NCBI GenBank assembly: GCA_934667275.1
Contig: CAKULK010000013.1
Coordinates: forward strand, 5,688-69,687
Direction of reading: 5' to 3'
From: an uncultured Bacteroidales bacterium
GTDB taxonomy: Bacteria; Bacteroidota; Bacteroidia; Bacteroidales; Paludibacteraceae
DNA: 64,000 nucleotides
Shown here: positions 43,106 through 51,177 of the stretch, in pieces
How the letters are laid out: each line of letters starts with the position of its first letter
Position numbering within the stretch: the stretch's first letter is position 1
The notes under the pieces: model-generated
What the model was told of the DNA's origin: nothing
The model's database searches: none
The model's input: only the letters and a program-made list of their open reading frames with translations
Made by a program: the position numbers and the translations under genes

Positions 43106-44296
43106 ATGAATATCCCTTTTAATAAACCGCATCTTACGGGCAAAGAAGCCCATTATATGTATCAGGCTGTGTTCGATGGCAAGTTATCGGGCAACGGTGA
43201 GTTTACTAAACGCTGTCAGCACTTTATGGAGCAAAAATATGGTTTCCGTAAGTGCTTGCTTACCACCTCCTGCACCGACGCACTCGAGATGGCGGCATTG
43301 CTGTGCGAACTGCACCCGGGTGACGAGGTCATCGTACCGAGTTATACCTTTGTTTCTTCGGCGCTGGCATTTGTACGCGAAGGCGCAAAGATTGTCTTTG
43401 CTGACTCTATGAAGCGCAACCCGAATATCGATGCAGAACAATTGGAATCCCTTATTACCCCGCGTACAAAAGTCATCGTACCCGTCCATTATGCGGGTGT
43501 AGCGTGCGATATGGATCGTATTATGGATATTGCCAATCGCCACAATCTCATTGTGGTAGAAGATGCGGCACAGGCGATTGATAGTTACTATATTTCGCCC
43601 CGTACAGGGGAGAAACGTGCATTGGGTACCATCGGTCATTTGTCAGCATTCTCGTTCCACGAGACAAAGAATATCATCTCCGGCGAGGGGGGTATGCTGG
43701 GTATCAATGACGAACGTTTTATCCGCCGTGCAGAAATCATTTGGGAAAAAGGCACCAACCGCGCCGAGTTCTTCCGTGGCGAAGTAAACAAATACGGTTG
43801 GGTGGATACAGGTTCTTCGTTCCTGCCAAGCGAGGTGGTGTCTGCGTTCCTGTGGGCACAACTCGAAGATATGGATAACATCCAAAACAAGCGCAAGCAC
43901 CTGTGGCAAATATACTATGAGTGCCTATCCCCCCTCGTGCGGGGTCCCCATAAGCCAGTTGGCGCAATGGGGTGCTGTCTTGAGGGTGTTGGGGGAGTTT
44001 TACCCGATCTCCCCTCGTATGCCACCAACAATGCACACATGTTCTACCTTGTGTGTCGTAATCTCGAAGAGCGTACCGCATTGATTAAACGGCTCAAAGA
44101 AAACGGCGTTCTGGCAGTATTCCACTATCTGAGCCTCCATAGCAGCCCATACTATGCACCAAAACACGATGGGCGTGCCCTGCCCGAGTGCGACCGCTAT
44201 GCCGATTGCTTGGTACGTCTGCCTATGTACTACGACCTCACCGAAGACGAAGTACATACTATCTGCCAAATCATCACCGACTTTTTCGCTCACTAA
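43106..44296 (+). CDS. rffA: dTDP-4-amino-4,6-dideoxygalactose transaminase (WecE/RffA type)
   Basis: The 396-residue PLP enzyme follows WecE closely: IPFNKPHLTGKEAHYM, PSYTFVSSALAFV, VIVPVHYAGVACDMD, the PLP-Asp in VVEDAAQAI, and the PLP lysine in SFHETKN (Lys 188). WecE makes dTDP-4-amino-4,6-dideoxy-D-galactose, precursor of Fuc4NAc. The GNAT at the head of the operon could be the matching acetylase. Residues about 276-303 form a glycine-rich insert not seen in WecE, encoded by a palindromic repeat-like element. The gene closes the operon before the terminator at 44319. Confidence 0.92.
   Translation: MNIPFNKPHLTGKEAHYMYQAVFDGKLSGNGEFTKRCQHFMEQKYGFRKCLLTTSCTDALEMAALLCELHPGDEVIVPSYTFVSSALAFVREGAKIVFADSMKRNPNIDAEQLESLITPRTKVIVPVHYAGVACDMDRIMDIANRHNLIVVEDAAQAIDSYYISPRTGEKRALGTIGHLSAFSFHETKNIISGEGGMLGINDERFIRRAEIIWEKGTNRAEFFRGEVNKYGWVDTGSSFLPSEVVSAFLWAQLEDMDNIQNKRKHLWQIYYECLSPLVRGPHKPVGAMGCCLEGVGGVLPDLPSYATNNAHMFYLVCRNLEERTALIKRLKENGVLAVFHYLSLHSSPYYAPKHDGRALPECDRYADCLVRLPMYYDLTEDEVHTICQIITDFFAH
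43946..43972 (+). repeat. palindromic element inside the WecE-type gene
   Basis: CCCCAT (43946-43951) pairs with ATGGGG (43967-43972), and GCCA pairs with TGGC inside. It lies within the in-frame insert of the aminotransferase gene, and further G/C-rich runs flank it. Confidence 0.6.
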
Positions 44297-44318
44297 TCAT
44301 ACACACCTACCGATTTAT

Positions 44319-44354
44319 AAGAGGCTGTCTAACAAGCGTAGGCGGCCTCTTTTT
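44319..44354 (+). terminator. rho-independent terminator of the glycan operon
   Basis: AAGAGGC pairs with GCCTCTT across a 19-nt loop and runs into five T residues, 23 nt after the aminotransferase stop. Confidence 0.82.
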
Positions 44355-44362
44355 ATACATTG

Positions 44363-44393
44363 TTGCATATACGCACTTTTTTTCGTAACTTTG
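44363..44393 (+). promoter_or_regulatory. Bacteroidota-type promoter for the orphan coiled-coil gene
   Basis: TTG, 20 bp, TAACTTTG, 26 nt before the ATG at 44420 and immediately after the operon terminator. Confidence 0.85.
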
Positions 44394-44419
44394 CGGGATA
44401 CAAATAATTTATATAGTTT

Positions 44420-45526
44420 ATGAAAAATTACATAGACTTCAGTATGGACGTTGTGTCTAATGCTGTTCAAAAAAGTTTCATTCAACAAGAGTACAAAGAG
44501 AACATTGTCTTTCAGTGGCTCAAACGACCATGTTTGATTTGCGGCAAAAACTCAAAAGTATTGTCGCAAGAGAGTTTGTTCTACATCTGTTTCCGGTTGT
44601 TGGACACCTTGAAGCAATGCGATGACCTTACAGATTGTCAGGTACAAAGCGAGATGCAATGTGTTCCCTATGAAATAGAACGGCTTATACCGGAAAGTAT
44701 ATATGACAATAGTTATTACTGTGCGTCAGAAAGAATGTTTGCAATATTCACCTTACACACATTATTGTGTATGCTCGAAACCGACGAAGCCGCCACATTA
44801 GCCCGATATTTGGAACAAGATACGGAATATCTCATGAGGAAAACCCTGTTGGAACGATCGTATTTCTCTATCTACAATGATATTATGAACACATTGACCA
44901 AAGAATCCCCCATCTACCAACGGAGTGCCCAGATTATGCAAAGCACCGATTATTGCGAAACCGACGAAACACATCTGATTGACTATGTACAAAAGTATAT
45001 GCTATCACCACAACGGATTTCGGAGGAAATCGCCAACCTGTCGGCTCTGAATCATAGCGAAGGGGACCACCATATAGGACAAACGGAGAAGAACAACAAG
45101 GAGTTGGAACAACTTCGAGCACAAATCAAGACACTCGAAGAATCATTGCAGCAGAAAGACGAAGAAATAGCGGCTCTGCGCGAAGAAATAGAGACCACCG
45201 CCAAATCGGTAGAGGGCTATATACAAATAGAAAGCAAGTGTAAATCAAAAGTTGCTGCCATTTTGTCGGCCATGTACTATGCCAACTATTTCCACGGCGT
45301 AAACCTATCCGACAAAGACCAAGCGGTAACACATATTCTCAAACACGGTTTCAACTATTCCACCAAGAGTGAACCGCAGTTGGTTAGTACCTATGTTCGC
45401 AATGGAGGTAATTTGGAAAACCTCAAACATGACCTCCAAAACACGATAACATTGCAGTTGGACGATGCTTTGAACAATTTGACCTGCATACAAAAAGTTA
45501 GAACCAAGAAAGACGGAAACAACTGA
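44420..45526 (+). CDS. unrecognised cytosolic protein with coiled coil
   Basis: I do not recognise this 368-residue protein. The N-terminal part (1-200) is helical with several cysteines (CLICGKNS near residue 38). Residues about 215-265 form a coiled coil (KELEQLRAQIKTLEESLQQK, then DEEIAALREEI). A C-terminal domain (about 275-355) has the pattern AMYYANYFHGVNLSDKDQ and THILKHGFNYSTKS. It lacks signal peptide and membrane segments. It has its own promoter and is followed by a terminator at 45606-45638, so it is a single-gene unit. Its place between glycan genes and small paralogous genes suggests accessory DNA. Confidence 0.75.
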   Translation: MKNYIDFSMDVVSNAVQKSFIQQEYKENIVFQWLKRPCLICGKNSKVLSQESLFYICFRLLDTLKQCDDLTDCQVQSEMQCVPYEIERLIPESIYDNSYYCASERMFAIFTLHTLLCMLETDEAATLARYLEQDTEYLMRKTLLERSYFSIYNDIMNTLTKESPIYQRSAQIMQSTDYCETDETHLIDYVQKYMLSPQRISEEIANLSALNHSEGDHHIGQTEKNNKELEQLRAQIKTLEESLQQKDEEIAALREEIETTAKSVEGYIQIESKCKSKVAAILSAMYYANYFHGVNLSDKDQAVTHILKHGFNYSTKSEPQLVSTYVRNGGNLENLKHDLQNTITLQLDDALNNLTCIQKVRTKKDGNN

Positions 45527-45576
45527 TAATCAACAACTTCTGATTTATTTTTCTTTTACCTAAAAAGTACGTCTAA

Positions 45577-45606
45577 TTTTTAATCGGCAGATTTGCCGTA
45601 CCTTTG
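45577..45606 (+). promoter_or_regulatory. putative promoter with palindromic spacer, fused to a terminator
   Basis: A TACCTTTG -7 element (45599-45606) has only a weak TTT at the -33 position. The spacer contains the palindrome CGGCA, gatt, TGCCG (45585-45598). The last G of the -7 element is the first base of a terminator stem, so RNA made here could be stopped after about 30 nt unless the hairpin is avoided. Confidence 0.45.
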
Positions 45607-45638
45607 CACTCGAAAAAATCAATTCGAGTGCTTTTTTT
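45606..45638 (+). terminator. rho-independent terminator after the coiled-coil gene
   Basis: A 9-bp stem (GCACTCGAA and its complement) with an 8-nt loop is followed by seven T. It lies 80 nt after the stop at 45526 and 47 nt before the next gene. Confidence 0.88.
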
Positions 45639-45684
45639 ATAGTACCCATTGAACAACCAAAATACTTAAAAGATTGCATTTTAT

Positions 45685-46122
45685 ATGAAAGTTGCATTTA
45701 TACCACCAATCGATTATTGCATAGGCAAAGTATCCATGAAGTCGGAATTCTATTTCCGGCGCAACAAATACGGCAAAGTGTTCGTACAGCGTTGTCCCCG
45801 ACGGCTATCGGAGAAACAAAAGGCATGGAACAAACAGTTTGCTCGCCTGTACGCAGGCAGACATCATTATCCGGGAAATCGGTCGAAACGGGTTCTGCGT
45901 ATGCAGACACTCCCCAAAAAGCAGATACGGGGTATCATGCAAGGAAAACAAAGCGTACAACAATACATGGAGCGCAACAGCGCACATACTGCTACGCCAA
46001 CCCGTCCCACCACTGCTGTACCAACTCCCACGACGGGCAAACCTGCGGCAGCCAAACCTATTATACAACCACCCCGACCTACGCCCCCCGACAAATCGGA
46101 CGGCATAGCCGACACCACATAA
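45685..46122 (+). CDS. small basic protein, possible paralogue 1 of 3
   Basis: The 145-residue protein begins MKVAFIPPIDYCIGKVSMKS and shares the start pattern PPIDY-x-x-GK with the third gene of this set (46606). Its middle is strongly basic (RLSEKQKAWNKQFARLYAGR), and the C-terminal 50 residues are rich in Thr and Pro, a likely disordered tail. No enzymatic motif is seen. Function is unknown; a nucleic-acid-binding or structural role is possible. Confidence 0.65.
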   Translation: MKVAFIPPIDYCIGKVSMKSEFYFRRNKYGKVFVQRCPRRLSEKQKAWNKQFARLYAGRHHYPGNRSKRVLRMQTLPKKQIRGIMQGKQSVQQYMERNSAHTATPTRPTTAVPTPTTGKPAAAKPIIQPPRPTPPDKSDGIADTT

Positions 46123-46279
46123 CGGATATATCTGCAAACAACTCTAATCTATACGAATATGAGTATCACATCTATACATGCGCCACCGCTGTGCGCTTAC
46201 CACCCACAAAGTCGTCTATCGAGAGATGACTAAACAAACAACAACAAACAGTTTTTAACAATGATAAATTTTTACGAAT

Positions 46280-46600
46280 ATGGCAAAGTATAAGCCAATA
46301 GATTTAGTTACAAGTTGGAGCGGAAAAATTTGTGAGCACTCCGACTTCTACCTCGCCACGCGAGGAAAAACCGGCTATTCCGGCAGAATGTGCAACCCCA
46401 GAGATTTGGGCAAGAACCCTTACTCGGAAAACGAACTGAAAGTTCAGCAACGGTACAAGCAAGCAACAGAAGCACTCAAATCGCTTACCACAGAACAGAT
46501 TCAGGCGTATGAAAAGCAATGGCTTGCACAGAAGAAATCCAAGTACACCACCCTGCGTGGCTTTATGTTTGCGCAGGAGTATGCGAAACTAACAGATTGA
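46280..46600 (+). CDS. small basic protein, paralogue 2 of 3
   Basis: The 106-residue protein (MAKYKPIDLVTSWSGKICEH) aligns with the next gene over the middle and end: NPYSENELKVQQRY against TPYSQSEVNMHTRF, and TLRGFMFAQEY against TLYQYVFNQEW. It is basic and soluble. Tandem divergent copies suggest subunits of one assembly. It follows the first gene by 157 nt, a stretch in which I see nothing clear. Confidence 0.7.
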   Translation: MAKYKPIDLVTSWSGKICEHSDFYLATRGKTGYSGRMCNPRDLGKNPYSENELKVQQRYKQATEALKSLTTEQIQAYEKQWLAQKKSKYTTLRGFMFAQEYAKLTD

Positions 46601-46605
46601 CGACT

Positions 46606-46929
46606 ATGGCTGGAAAAATTTTTTATCTACCGCCAATCGATTACACATCTGGCAAGATATATGGCAAGAAGTACAATTTCACCTCTGTGTACAGGCAATC
46701 CAGCCAGCACCCCAGAAGATGTGCTGTAGTAGGTACAAGAACCACACCTTATTCTCAATCCGAAGTGAATATGCATACCCGATTCAAAATGGTGGTAACG
46801 GCTACTCGCAAAAGGTTGCAGGATGCCTCCAAGATGCAGCAGGACCTCCAAGCCTTTAAGTCACAAAGCGTGTACCGCACTTTGTACCAATACGTCTTCA
46901 ATCAGGAGTGGTCTGACTATCAAGGATAA
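46606..46929 (+). CDS. small basic protein, paralogue 3 of 3
   Basis: I set the start at ATG 46606 (MAGKIFYLPPIDYTSGKIYG), five bases after the stop of the previous gene, giving 107 residues; a longer frame from 46519 would overlap that gene fully. It combines the PPIDY-x-x-GK start of the first gene with the C-terminal pattern of the second, which links the three. No known domain is recognised. Confidence 0.7.
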   Translation: MAGKIFYLPPIDYTSGKIYGKKYNFTSVYRQSSQHPRRCAVVGTRTTPYSQSEVNMHTRFKMVVTATRKRLQDASKMQQDLQAFKSQSVYRTLYQYVFNQEWSDYQG

Positions 46930-47027
46930 TCTAAAGGATAGTTCTATGATAGTTCCAACCATTGCTATTAGTTTCCACTACCTCGTGTAGCCTCAAGGCG
47001 CAAACCCTCCAAGGTTCCACGCCTCCG

Positions 47028-47059
47028 GTTCAAAGTTCAAGCCCCCTTGAACTTTGAAC
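47028..47059 (+). terminator. terminator-like hairpin after the small-protein genes
   Basis: A perfect 14-bp stem (GTTCAAAGTTCAAG and its complement) with a CCCC loop is followed by a T-rich stretch. The stem is long and AT-rich and may work in both directions. Confidence 0.75.
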
Positions 47060-47541
47060 TTTCATTTTTGTAATAGCATTGCTCATATAGAAAGCCTTTA
47101 TTTATTCATCAAAACAACATTTAACGACCAAGACTGAGAGGTCTACAAAATAGTATCAGAAGTATTGGGCAAATAACAACTTATTGCAAACATAAGCAAT
47201 GACTGACAAAAATGCAGCAAAAGTGAATTTTGTTTTTACATAGCACAATGATTATTTGATTCATTTTACAACAATTTTCTGCCATTTTGACAAATTATAT
47301 ACAATTAGTGCAATTTAATTTACATATTGGCATATTATTTGTGTAACAATTTATGTTGTTTATTTCGCTTCTACATAGAAATCTACAATATGAAGTAGCA
47401 TTTCAAATTATTGATTTGACAAACAAATATAGAGCAATAAATAAAAGACAGGAACTTGCAATACCTGTATAAAGAAGCGGATTGCAAGTTGAGCCATCAA
47501 GAAATGGTGAAAGGATAAAGTCTCTAATACTATTGAAAAAT
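47060..47541 (+). other. AT-rich gap without a recognised gene
   Basis: About 480 nt hold no credible coding frame. The only structure I see is a 10-bp inverted repeat, AACTTGCAAT at 47454-47463 and its complement at 47482-47491, 50 nt before the HNH-like start. It could be an operator for that gene. No clear promoter consensus is visible. Confidence 0.5.
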
Positions 47542-47817
47542 ATGTTAGTACGAAATCTTAACGGAACAGCAGACAATCCTGCACGTGCACCATATGATAG
47601 TTGGATTGGATTTTGGAAGGCAAACAGCGGAAAAAATATACCACAATATTGCCCCAAATGCAACAAACTGCTTACTGATGCTGTAGGTGCACATGTACAA
47701 AAAGCAAGTTGGTACTATGATAGACATTGGTACATAGTTCCTATTTGTCGTGGCTGCAATCAAGCAAACACTTCATTTGAAGTGGATGCAAGTTTGTTAG
47801 TTCCTGTAAATGAGTAG
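47542..47817 (+). CDS. small HNH/zinc-binding-like protein
   Basis: From ATG 47542 (MLVRNLNGTADNPARAP) the product has 91 residues. It shows CPKC at about residue 37, GAHVQKA, and IVPICRGCN, a C-x2-C plus central His plus C-x2-C arrangement resembling compact HNH nuclease or zinc-finger folds. A longer start at 47482 is possible but would overlap the inverted repeat. Function is unknown. It stands alone and converges on the acetyltransferase gene. Confidence 0.65.
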   Translation: MLVRNLNGTADNPARAPYDSWIGFWKANSGKNIPQYCPKCNKLLTDAVGAHVQKASWYYDRHWYIVPICRGCNQANTSFEVDASLLVPVNE

Positions 47818-47871
47818 CATTTTATAGTATTGCTTATTATAATGGAATGCAACAACGTATGTTGGTAATTC

Positions 47872-47910
47872 AACAAAGAGTGGGAGGAATAATCGCTTTC
47901 ACTCTTTGTT
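47872..47910. terminator. bidirectional terminator hairpin
   Basis: AACAAAGAGTG pairs perfectly with CACTCTTTGTT across a 17-nt loop, between two convergent genes. It ends 3 nt before the acetyltransferase stop. Confidence 0.72.
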
Positions 47911-47912
47911 TG

Positions 47913-48515
47913 TTAACATACAGACATCTGCTTGCTTTTGATGTATTCGCTTTTCTCATTTTCCTTTTTGTTCCACCACTGTTCGCAGAGAAGTTCCTTT
48001 ATCGTCTTCTTATCAAAACGATATTTAATAACCTTTGCGGGAACACCTACGGCAATAGCGTAAGGAGGAATATCTTTTGTTACTACTGCCCCTGCACCTA
48101 TGACGGCACCATCAGCAATCGTTACGCCATCCAAGACCGTAACATTGGCACCGATAAAGACATCATTACCAATAGTCGTGTGCTTGTGTTCTTCTATTTT
48201 TCCACGATAGAAATAAGGCGAAGTACTCATTAGATTTGTCGGATGAACACCTAAACCACAGCAAAAATTCGGACCAATAGAGCAGTATTTTCCCACTATC
48301 AAATAGGCGGCTTGGGCATTACGAGCAAAATAAGAATACGCCCCCAACTCCACATGTTGCAACAAGTATGGAGCAACAGCATACGCTTCCTGCCCGAATT
48401 GGCAATCACTTCTCTCAGAACGTACCAACGAATACCCCGTTGTTTTTCCATTGGGTATCTCCGGTTCGGCAAGCCATTTAGCCAACCATAATTGTATTAA
48501 ACGCTTGATATTCAT
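47913..48515 (-). CDS. hexapeptide-repeat O-acetyltransferase (CatB/XAT type)
   Basis: The 200-residue left-handed beta-helix enzyme has the repeat pattern GKYCSIGPNF, the catalytic-His region GVHPTNLMSTSPYF, and IGNDVFIGANVTVLDGVTIA. DGAVIGAGAVVTKDIPPYAI and GVPAKVIKYRF then form the coil end. Such enzymes acetylate sugars of surface glycans with acetyl-CoA. It follows the glycosyltransferase-like gene by 2 nt and shares its transcript. Confidence 0.9.
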   Translation of the reverse strand: MNIKRLIQLWLAKWLAEPEIPNGKTTGYSLVRSERSDCQFGQEAYAVAPYLLQHVELGAYSYFARNAQAAYLIVGKYCSIGPNFCCGLGVHPTNLMSTSPYFYRGKIEEHKHTTIGNDVFIGANVTVLDGVTIADGAVIGAGAVVTKDIPPYAIAVGVPAKVIKYRFDKKTIKELLCEQWWNKKENEKSEYIKSKQMSVC

Positions 48516-48517
48516 AT

Positions 48518-49501
48518 TTATTTACTTCTTATCCATGAACCTTCATGTCCTACAATACGTTTTATGCGTTTATTCAATTTGGCAACAAAGCGCATAAAAT
48601 TCTTTTCTTGCGGTTCAAAATACCGATGATGAAACTCACGATCCGCCTTGTTTTGTATATTGGTGGTGCTTGGATGCACTAAAGGAAGTATAGGTTGAGC
48701 AGGTACATTATCTATGATATTCCCCGCAGCCATTTGATGGGTGGCTTCACCTACAGTACCGATATTACTGCTAAGATTGACATTCGGGATGATACCCTTT
48801 CCTTTATGCAACCATATTGACATAAAAAACTGCATATCCCAACTTCTTCCCCCTTGTCCGTCAGTTTGCGCCTCTTTAAGCCGGTCAAGCCAATACTCCC
48901 GCTCGTAAAAACCACAACCATACTGCTTTAATGTTTTATCCAACGTACACCAACTAACATTCCGCAGATAGAGGTCAAAATCATTCCATGCCCGCCGCCA
49001 GGTTGCCCACGCACAAAGATTACGATTCATCATAGAGAAATAGTAACTACCATCACCCCACCTTTGCATATCCACATTCATACTCGCAATGGCACGTATG
49101 GAATTGTCATCTCTGTATTTACTAAGCAGTTCCTCGCAATAGGGGAAGAAATCAAGATGCGGTACAGCATCATCCTCGATGATTATACCTCGCTCCACTT
49201 GTGAGAAGAACCAACTGATAGCCGCCGCAGGACCGGGACCACAGCCAAGATTGGTGTCGCTATAATAGCGATGTATAGTTGGAGCATTTTGCTCTTTGAC
49301 TTTGGATATATAGTTATCCCATAATTCTTCAACAGTTTGACAGACCTCTGTACATTTCTGTACATCGTTTTCATTACCCGCCCGTGCCCCATCTTGAAAC
49401 ACATACAATTCCTGAGGTTTTGCCTCAAGAATACGCTCTAACACACAACGAGTGTGAGTAGGACGATTGAAGGTAATTAGCAATATCGGAGTATTAAACA
49501 T
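48518..49501 (-). CDS. glycosyltransferase-like protein (GNT-I/hemolytic-protein-like group)
   Basis: ATG 49501 (MFNTPILLITFNRPTHTR) gives 327 residues. The GT-A-like pattern is LITFNRPTHTRCVLERI, YVFQDGAR, and the metal-site-like EDDAVPHLDFFPYCEELL. WATWRRAWNDFD follows, typical of the Bacteroidota proteins of this group. It should add a sugar to a glycan acceptor in the cytosol. A longer start at 49549 overlaps the fragment upstream and is not used. Confidence 0.85.
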   Translation of the reverse strand: MFNTPILLITFNRPTHTRCVLERILEAKPQELYVFQDGARAGNENDVQKCTEVCQTVEELWDNYISKVKEQNAPTIHRYYSDTNLGCGPGPAAAISWFFSQVERGIIIEDDAVPHLDFFPYCEELLSKYRDDNSIRAIASMNVDMQRWGDGSYYFSMMNRNLCAWATWRRAWNDFDLYLRNVSWCTLDKTLKQYGCGFYEREYWLDRLKEAQTDGQGGRSWDMQFFMSIWLHKGKGIIPNVNLSSNIGTVGEATHQMAAGNIIDNVPAQPILPLVHPSTTNIQNKADREFHHRYFEPQEKNFMRFVAKLNKRIKRIVGHEGSWIRSK

Positions 49502-49506
49502 AGACG

Positions 49507-49875
49507 CTATTTCTTTTGCCAAAATCCGGAACGAGGAGTTTCTACCCATTCATACCCAATTAGTTTTATATCACGTTTGATGGTTGAGATAGATACATTA
49601 TGTTTATCCTTTAGTTCTTCTTTTGATATGTATCGGTTTTGCGATATCAGTGCAACAATACTTCGTTGCCGTTCATTCAATAATTTATTTATGGGTTCAT
49701 TTATGGGTTCATTACCTTTCAATGTTCCGTCTATGAGTAGTTGCATATCTCGGGATATAGGGAATTGTACCTGATACATATCCTCATCCATGAGTATAGA
49801 TTCTTTTCCAAAACACAAAGGTGCATAGTGGTAAACATTTCTAATACCCGTACCCCAATGTTCCGCTCTCCCCAA
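49507..49875 (-). pseudogene. C-terminal remnant of an AlbA/Schlafen-type ATP-binding regulator
   Basis: The 122 residues begin GRAEHWGTGIRNVYHYAPL, which corresponds to the ATPase-like region that normally follows a long AlbA_2 N-terminal domain. They end with a winged-helix (ERQRSIVALISQNRYISKEE, then SISTIKRDIKLIG). The first 300 or so residues expected of the family are missing, so this is probably a decayed gene. A frameless duplicate stretch (INEPINKL) reflects a small internal repeat. It lies 18 nt after the RhuM gene. Confidence 0.65.
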
Positions 49876-49893
49876 CTGTACAAAAAAAGTTGG

Positions 49894-50931
49894 TTAATTA
49901 GTTGGTGTCTTTGATTGTTTATGTTGCTGCAGTTGTTTTTGTTCGGCTTCGAGAGAATCCAAGAAATGGAGTTCTACAGGCGAAAGTTGCTGCTGTATGC
50001 GAGTATGGAACTTATTATATTCGGCATCGGCTTTTGCCTTTGCCACTTCTGCAGAGATATTACCGGCATGGGTAAGCAGTTGTTTGCCTGACAGTTTGAG
50101 GAAATCATCCAGTTTCCGAATCCAATCGCCCATATACATCGGGGTATGGTTTTGCGCCTGCAATTCGGCAAAGTCCAAATAGAGGCTCACTATCCGATTG
50201 AGGGTATCCAACTCTTCCATAGTCAGATAATTCTTCGCAACCTCGGCATCGTGCCGCTGTGGCATTGTTCCTGTCCACGAAGTAAGCCCCATAAAGTCTT
50301 TGTCAGCATCAGCACGCGCATATATCAACTCGGCAGCGGTATGTCCGTGAGCAGAGAAGTGCATCTTGTTTTGCACCGTTTGGAAGAAACGTTGCGTGGT
50401 CTCGGAGCGCGGGTCATAATCTATGCTGAGGGCATATATCTCTAATATCTTACGGTAAAAGACCTTTTCCGAAGAACGTATGTCCCGTATGCGCGACAAG
50501 AGTTCATCGAAATAGTTGCCATTGCCTGCATTTTTGAGCAAGTCATCATTGAGAGCAAAACCTTTTATCAGATATTCACGCAAAACAGATGTCGCCCATT
50601 GACGGAACTGCACACCACGAAGAGAATTAACTCGATAGCCGACAGAGATAATCATATCGAGGTTGTAGAAAGCCACATTATGTGTCTGTGTCTTTTCTGC
50701 CATAGCACCGTGCGGGGTGGTTGTTGCAAAAAATGCAACTACCACTTCTTCGTTTAGTTCGCCAATTTCTAAGATGTTTTTAATGTGGCGCGAGATGGTG
50801 GATTTGTTGCGCTGAAAGAGTTCCGCCATTTGGTCGAGCGTGAGCCAAACGGTCTCATTCTGCAGACGCACCTCTATGCGACTTGTGCCATTGGCTGTTT
50901 GGTAAAGCAGTATTTGTCCTTTATCATCCAT
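49894..50931 (-). CDS. RhuM-family protein
   Basis: The 345-residue product is a full-length RhuM protein. The N-terminal DNA-binding-like region has VWLTLDQMAELFQRNKSTIS with RHIKNIL, then NLDMIISVGYRVNSLRGVQF and RQWAT. The C-terminal part has RDIRSSEKVFYRKILEIYAL and SAHGHTAAELIYARAD, the usual RhuM C-domain. RhuM genes often sit on islands next to AlbA-type or restriction genes. The first RhuM protein in this window (1801-2691) shares only the N-terminal half. Confidence 0.9.
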   Translation of the reverse strand: MDDKGQILLYQTANGTSRIEVRLQNETVWLTLDQMAELFQRNKSTISRHIKNILEIGELNEEVVVAFFATTTPHGAMAEKTQTHNVAFYNLDMIISVGYRVNSLRGVQFRQWATSVLREYLIKGFALNDDLLKNAGNGNYFDELLSRIRDIRSSEKVFYRKILEIYALSIDYDPRSETTQRFFQTVQNKMHFSAHGHTAAELIYARADADKDFMGLTSWTGTMPQRHDAEVAKNYLTMEELDTLNRIVSLYLDFAELQAQNHTPMYMGDWIRKLDDFLKLSGKQLLTHAGNISAEVAKAKADAEYNKFHTRIQQQLSPVELHFLDSLEAEQKQLQQHKQSKTPTN

Positions 50932-50992
50932 TATATCTCTACTGAATATCTGCGTTTTATAGTTCGTGCATTATTACCAATTATTATGCCTA

Positions 50993-51023
50993 CAAAGGTA
51001 AAAAAAAGATTTGGATTGTACAA
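50993..51023 (-). promoter_or_regulatory. Bacteroidota-type promoter for the RhuM gene
   Basis: On the minus strand this reads TTG, 20 bp, TACCTTTG, about 60 nt upstream of the RhuM start. Confidence 0.8.
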
Positions 51024-51087
51024 GGGAAGAGATGTTTTTGCTGGGTGTGAGGTGGTTTGTATGAGGAATTCGGGCAAAAAGAACGGA

Positions 51088-51131
51088 GAATATTCGGTAT
51101 CCTCTAGGGAATCACCTATTAATCACCTATT
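51088..51131. repeat. 11-bp-period tandem array
   Basis: Four 11-bp units run GAATATTCGGT, ATCCTCTAGGG, AATCACCTATT, AATCACCTATT; the last two are identical. The array lies between the RhuM promoter and the acyltransferase stop. Confidence 0.78.
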
Positions 51132-51177
51132 GTTGTTAGCACGAAATATAAGGGGAAGTATTTCAATAGTTATGACC

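Noticed and set aside
47403..47666. An 87-codon minus-strand frame overlapping the HNH-like gene
   Set aside because: The plus-strand frame has two Cys pairs and a conserved-looking core; the minus frame has no pattern and no promoter.
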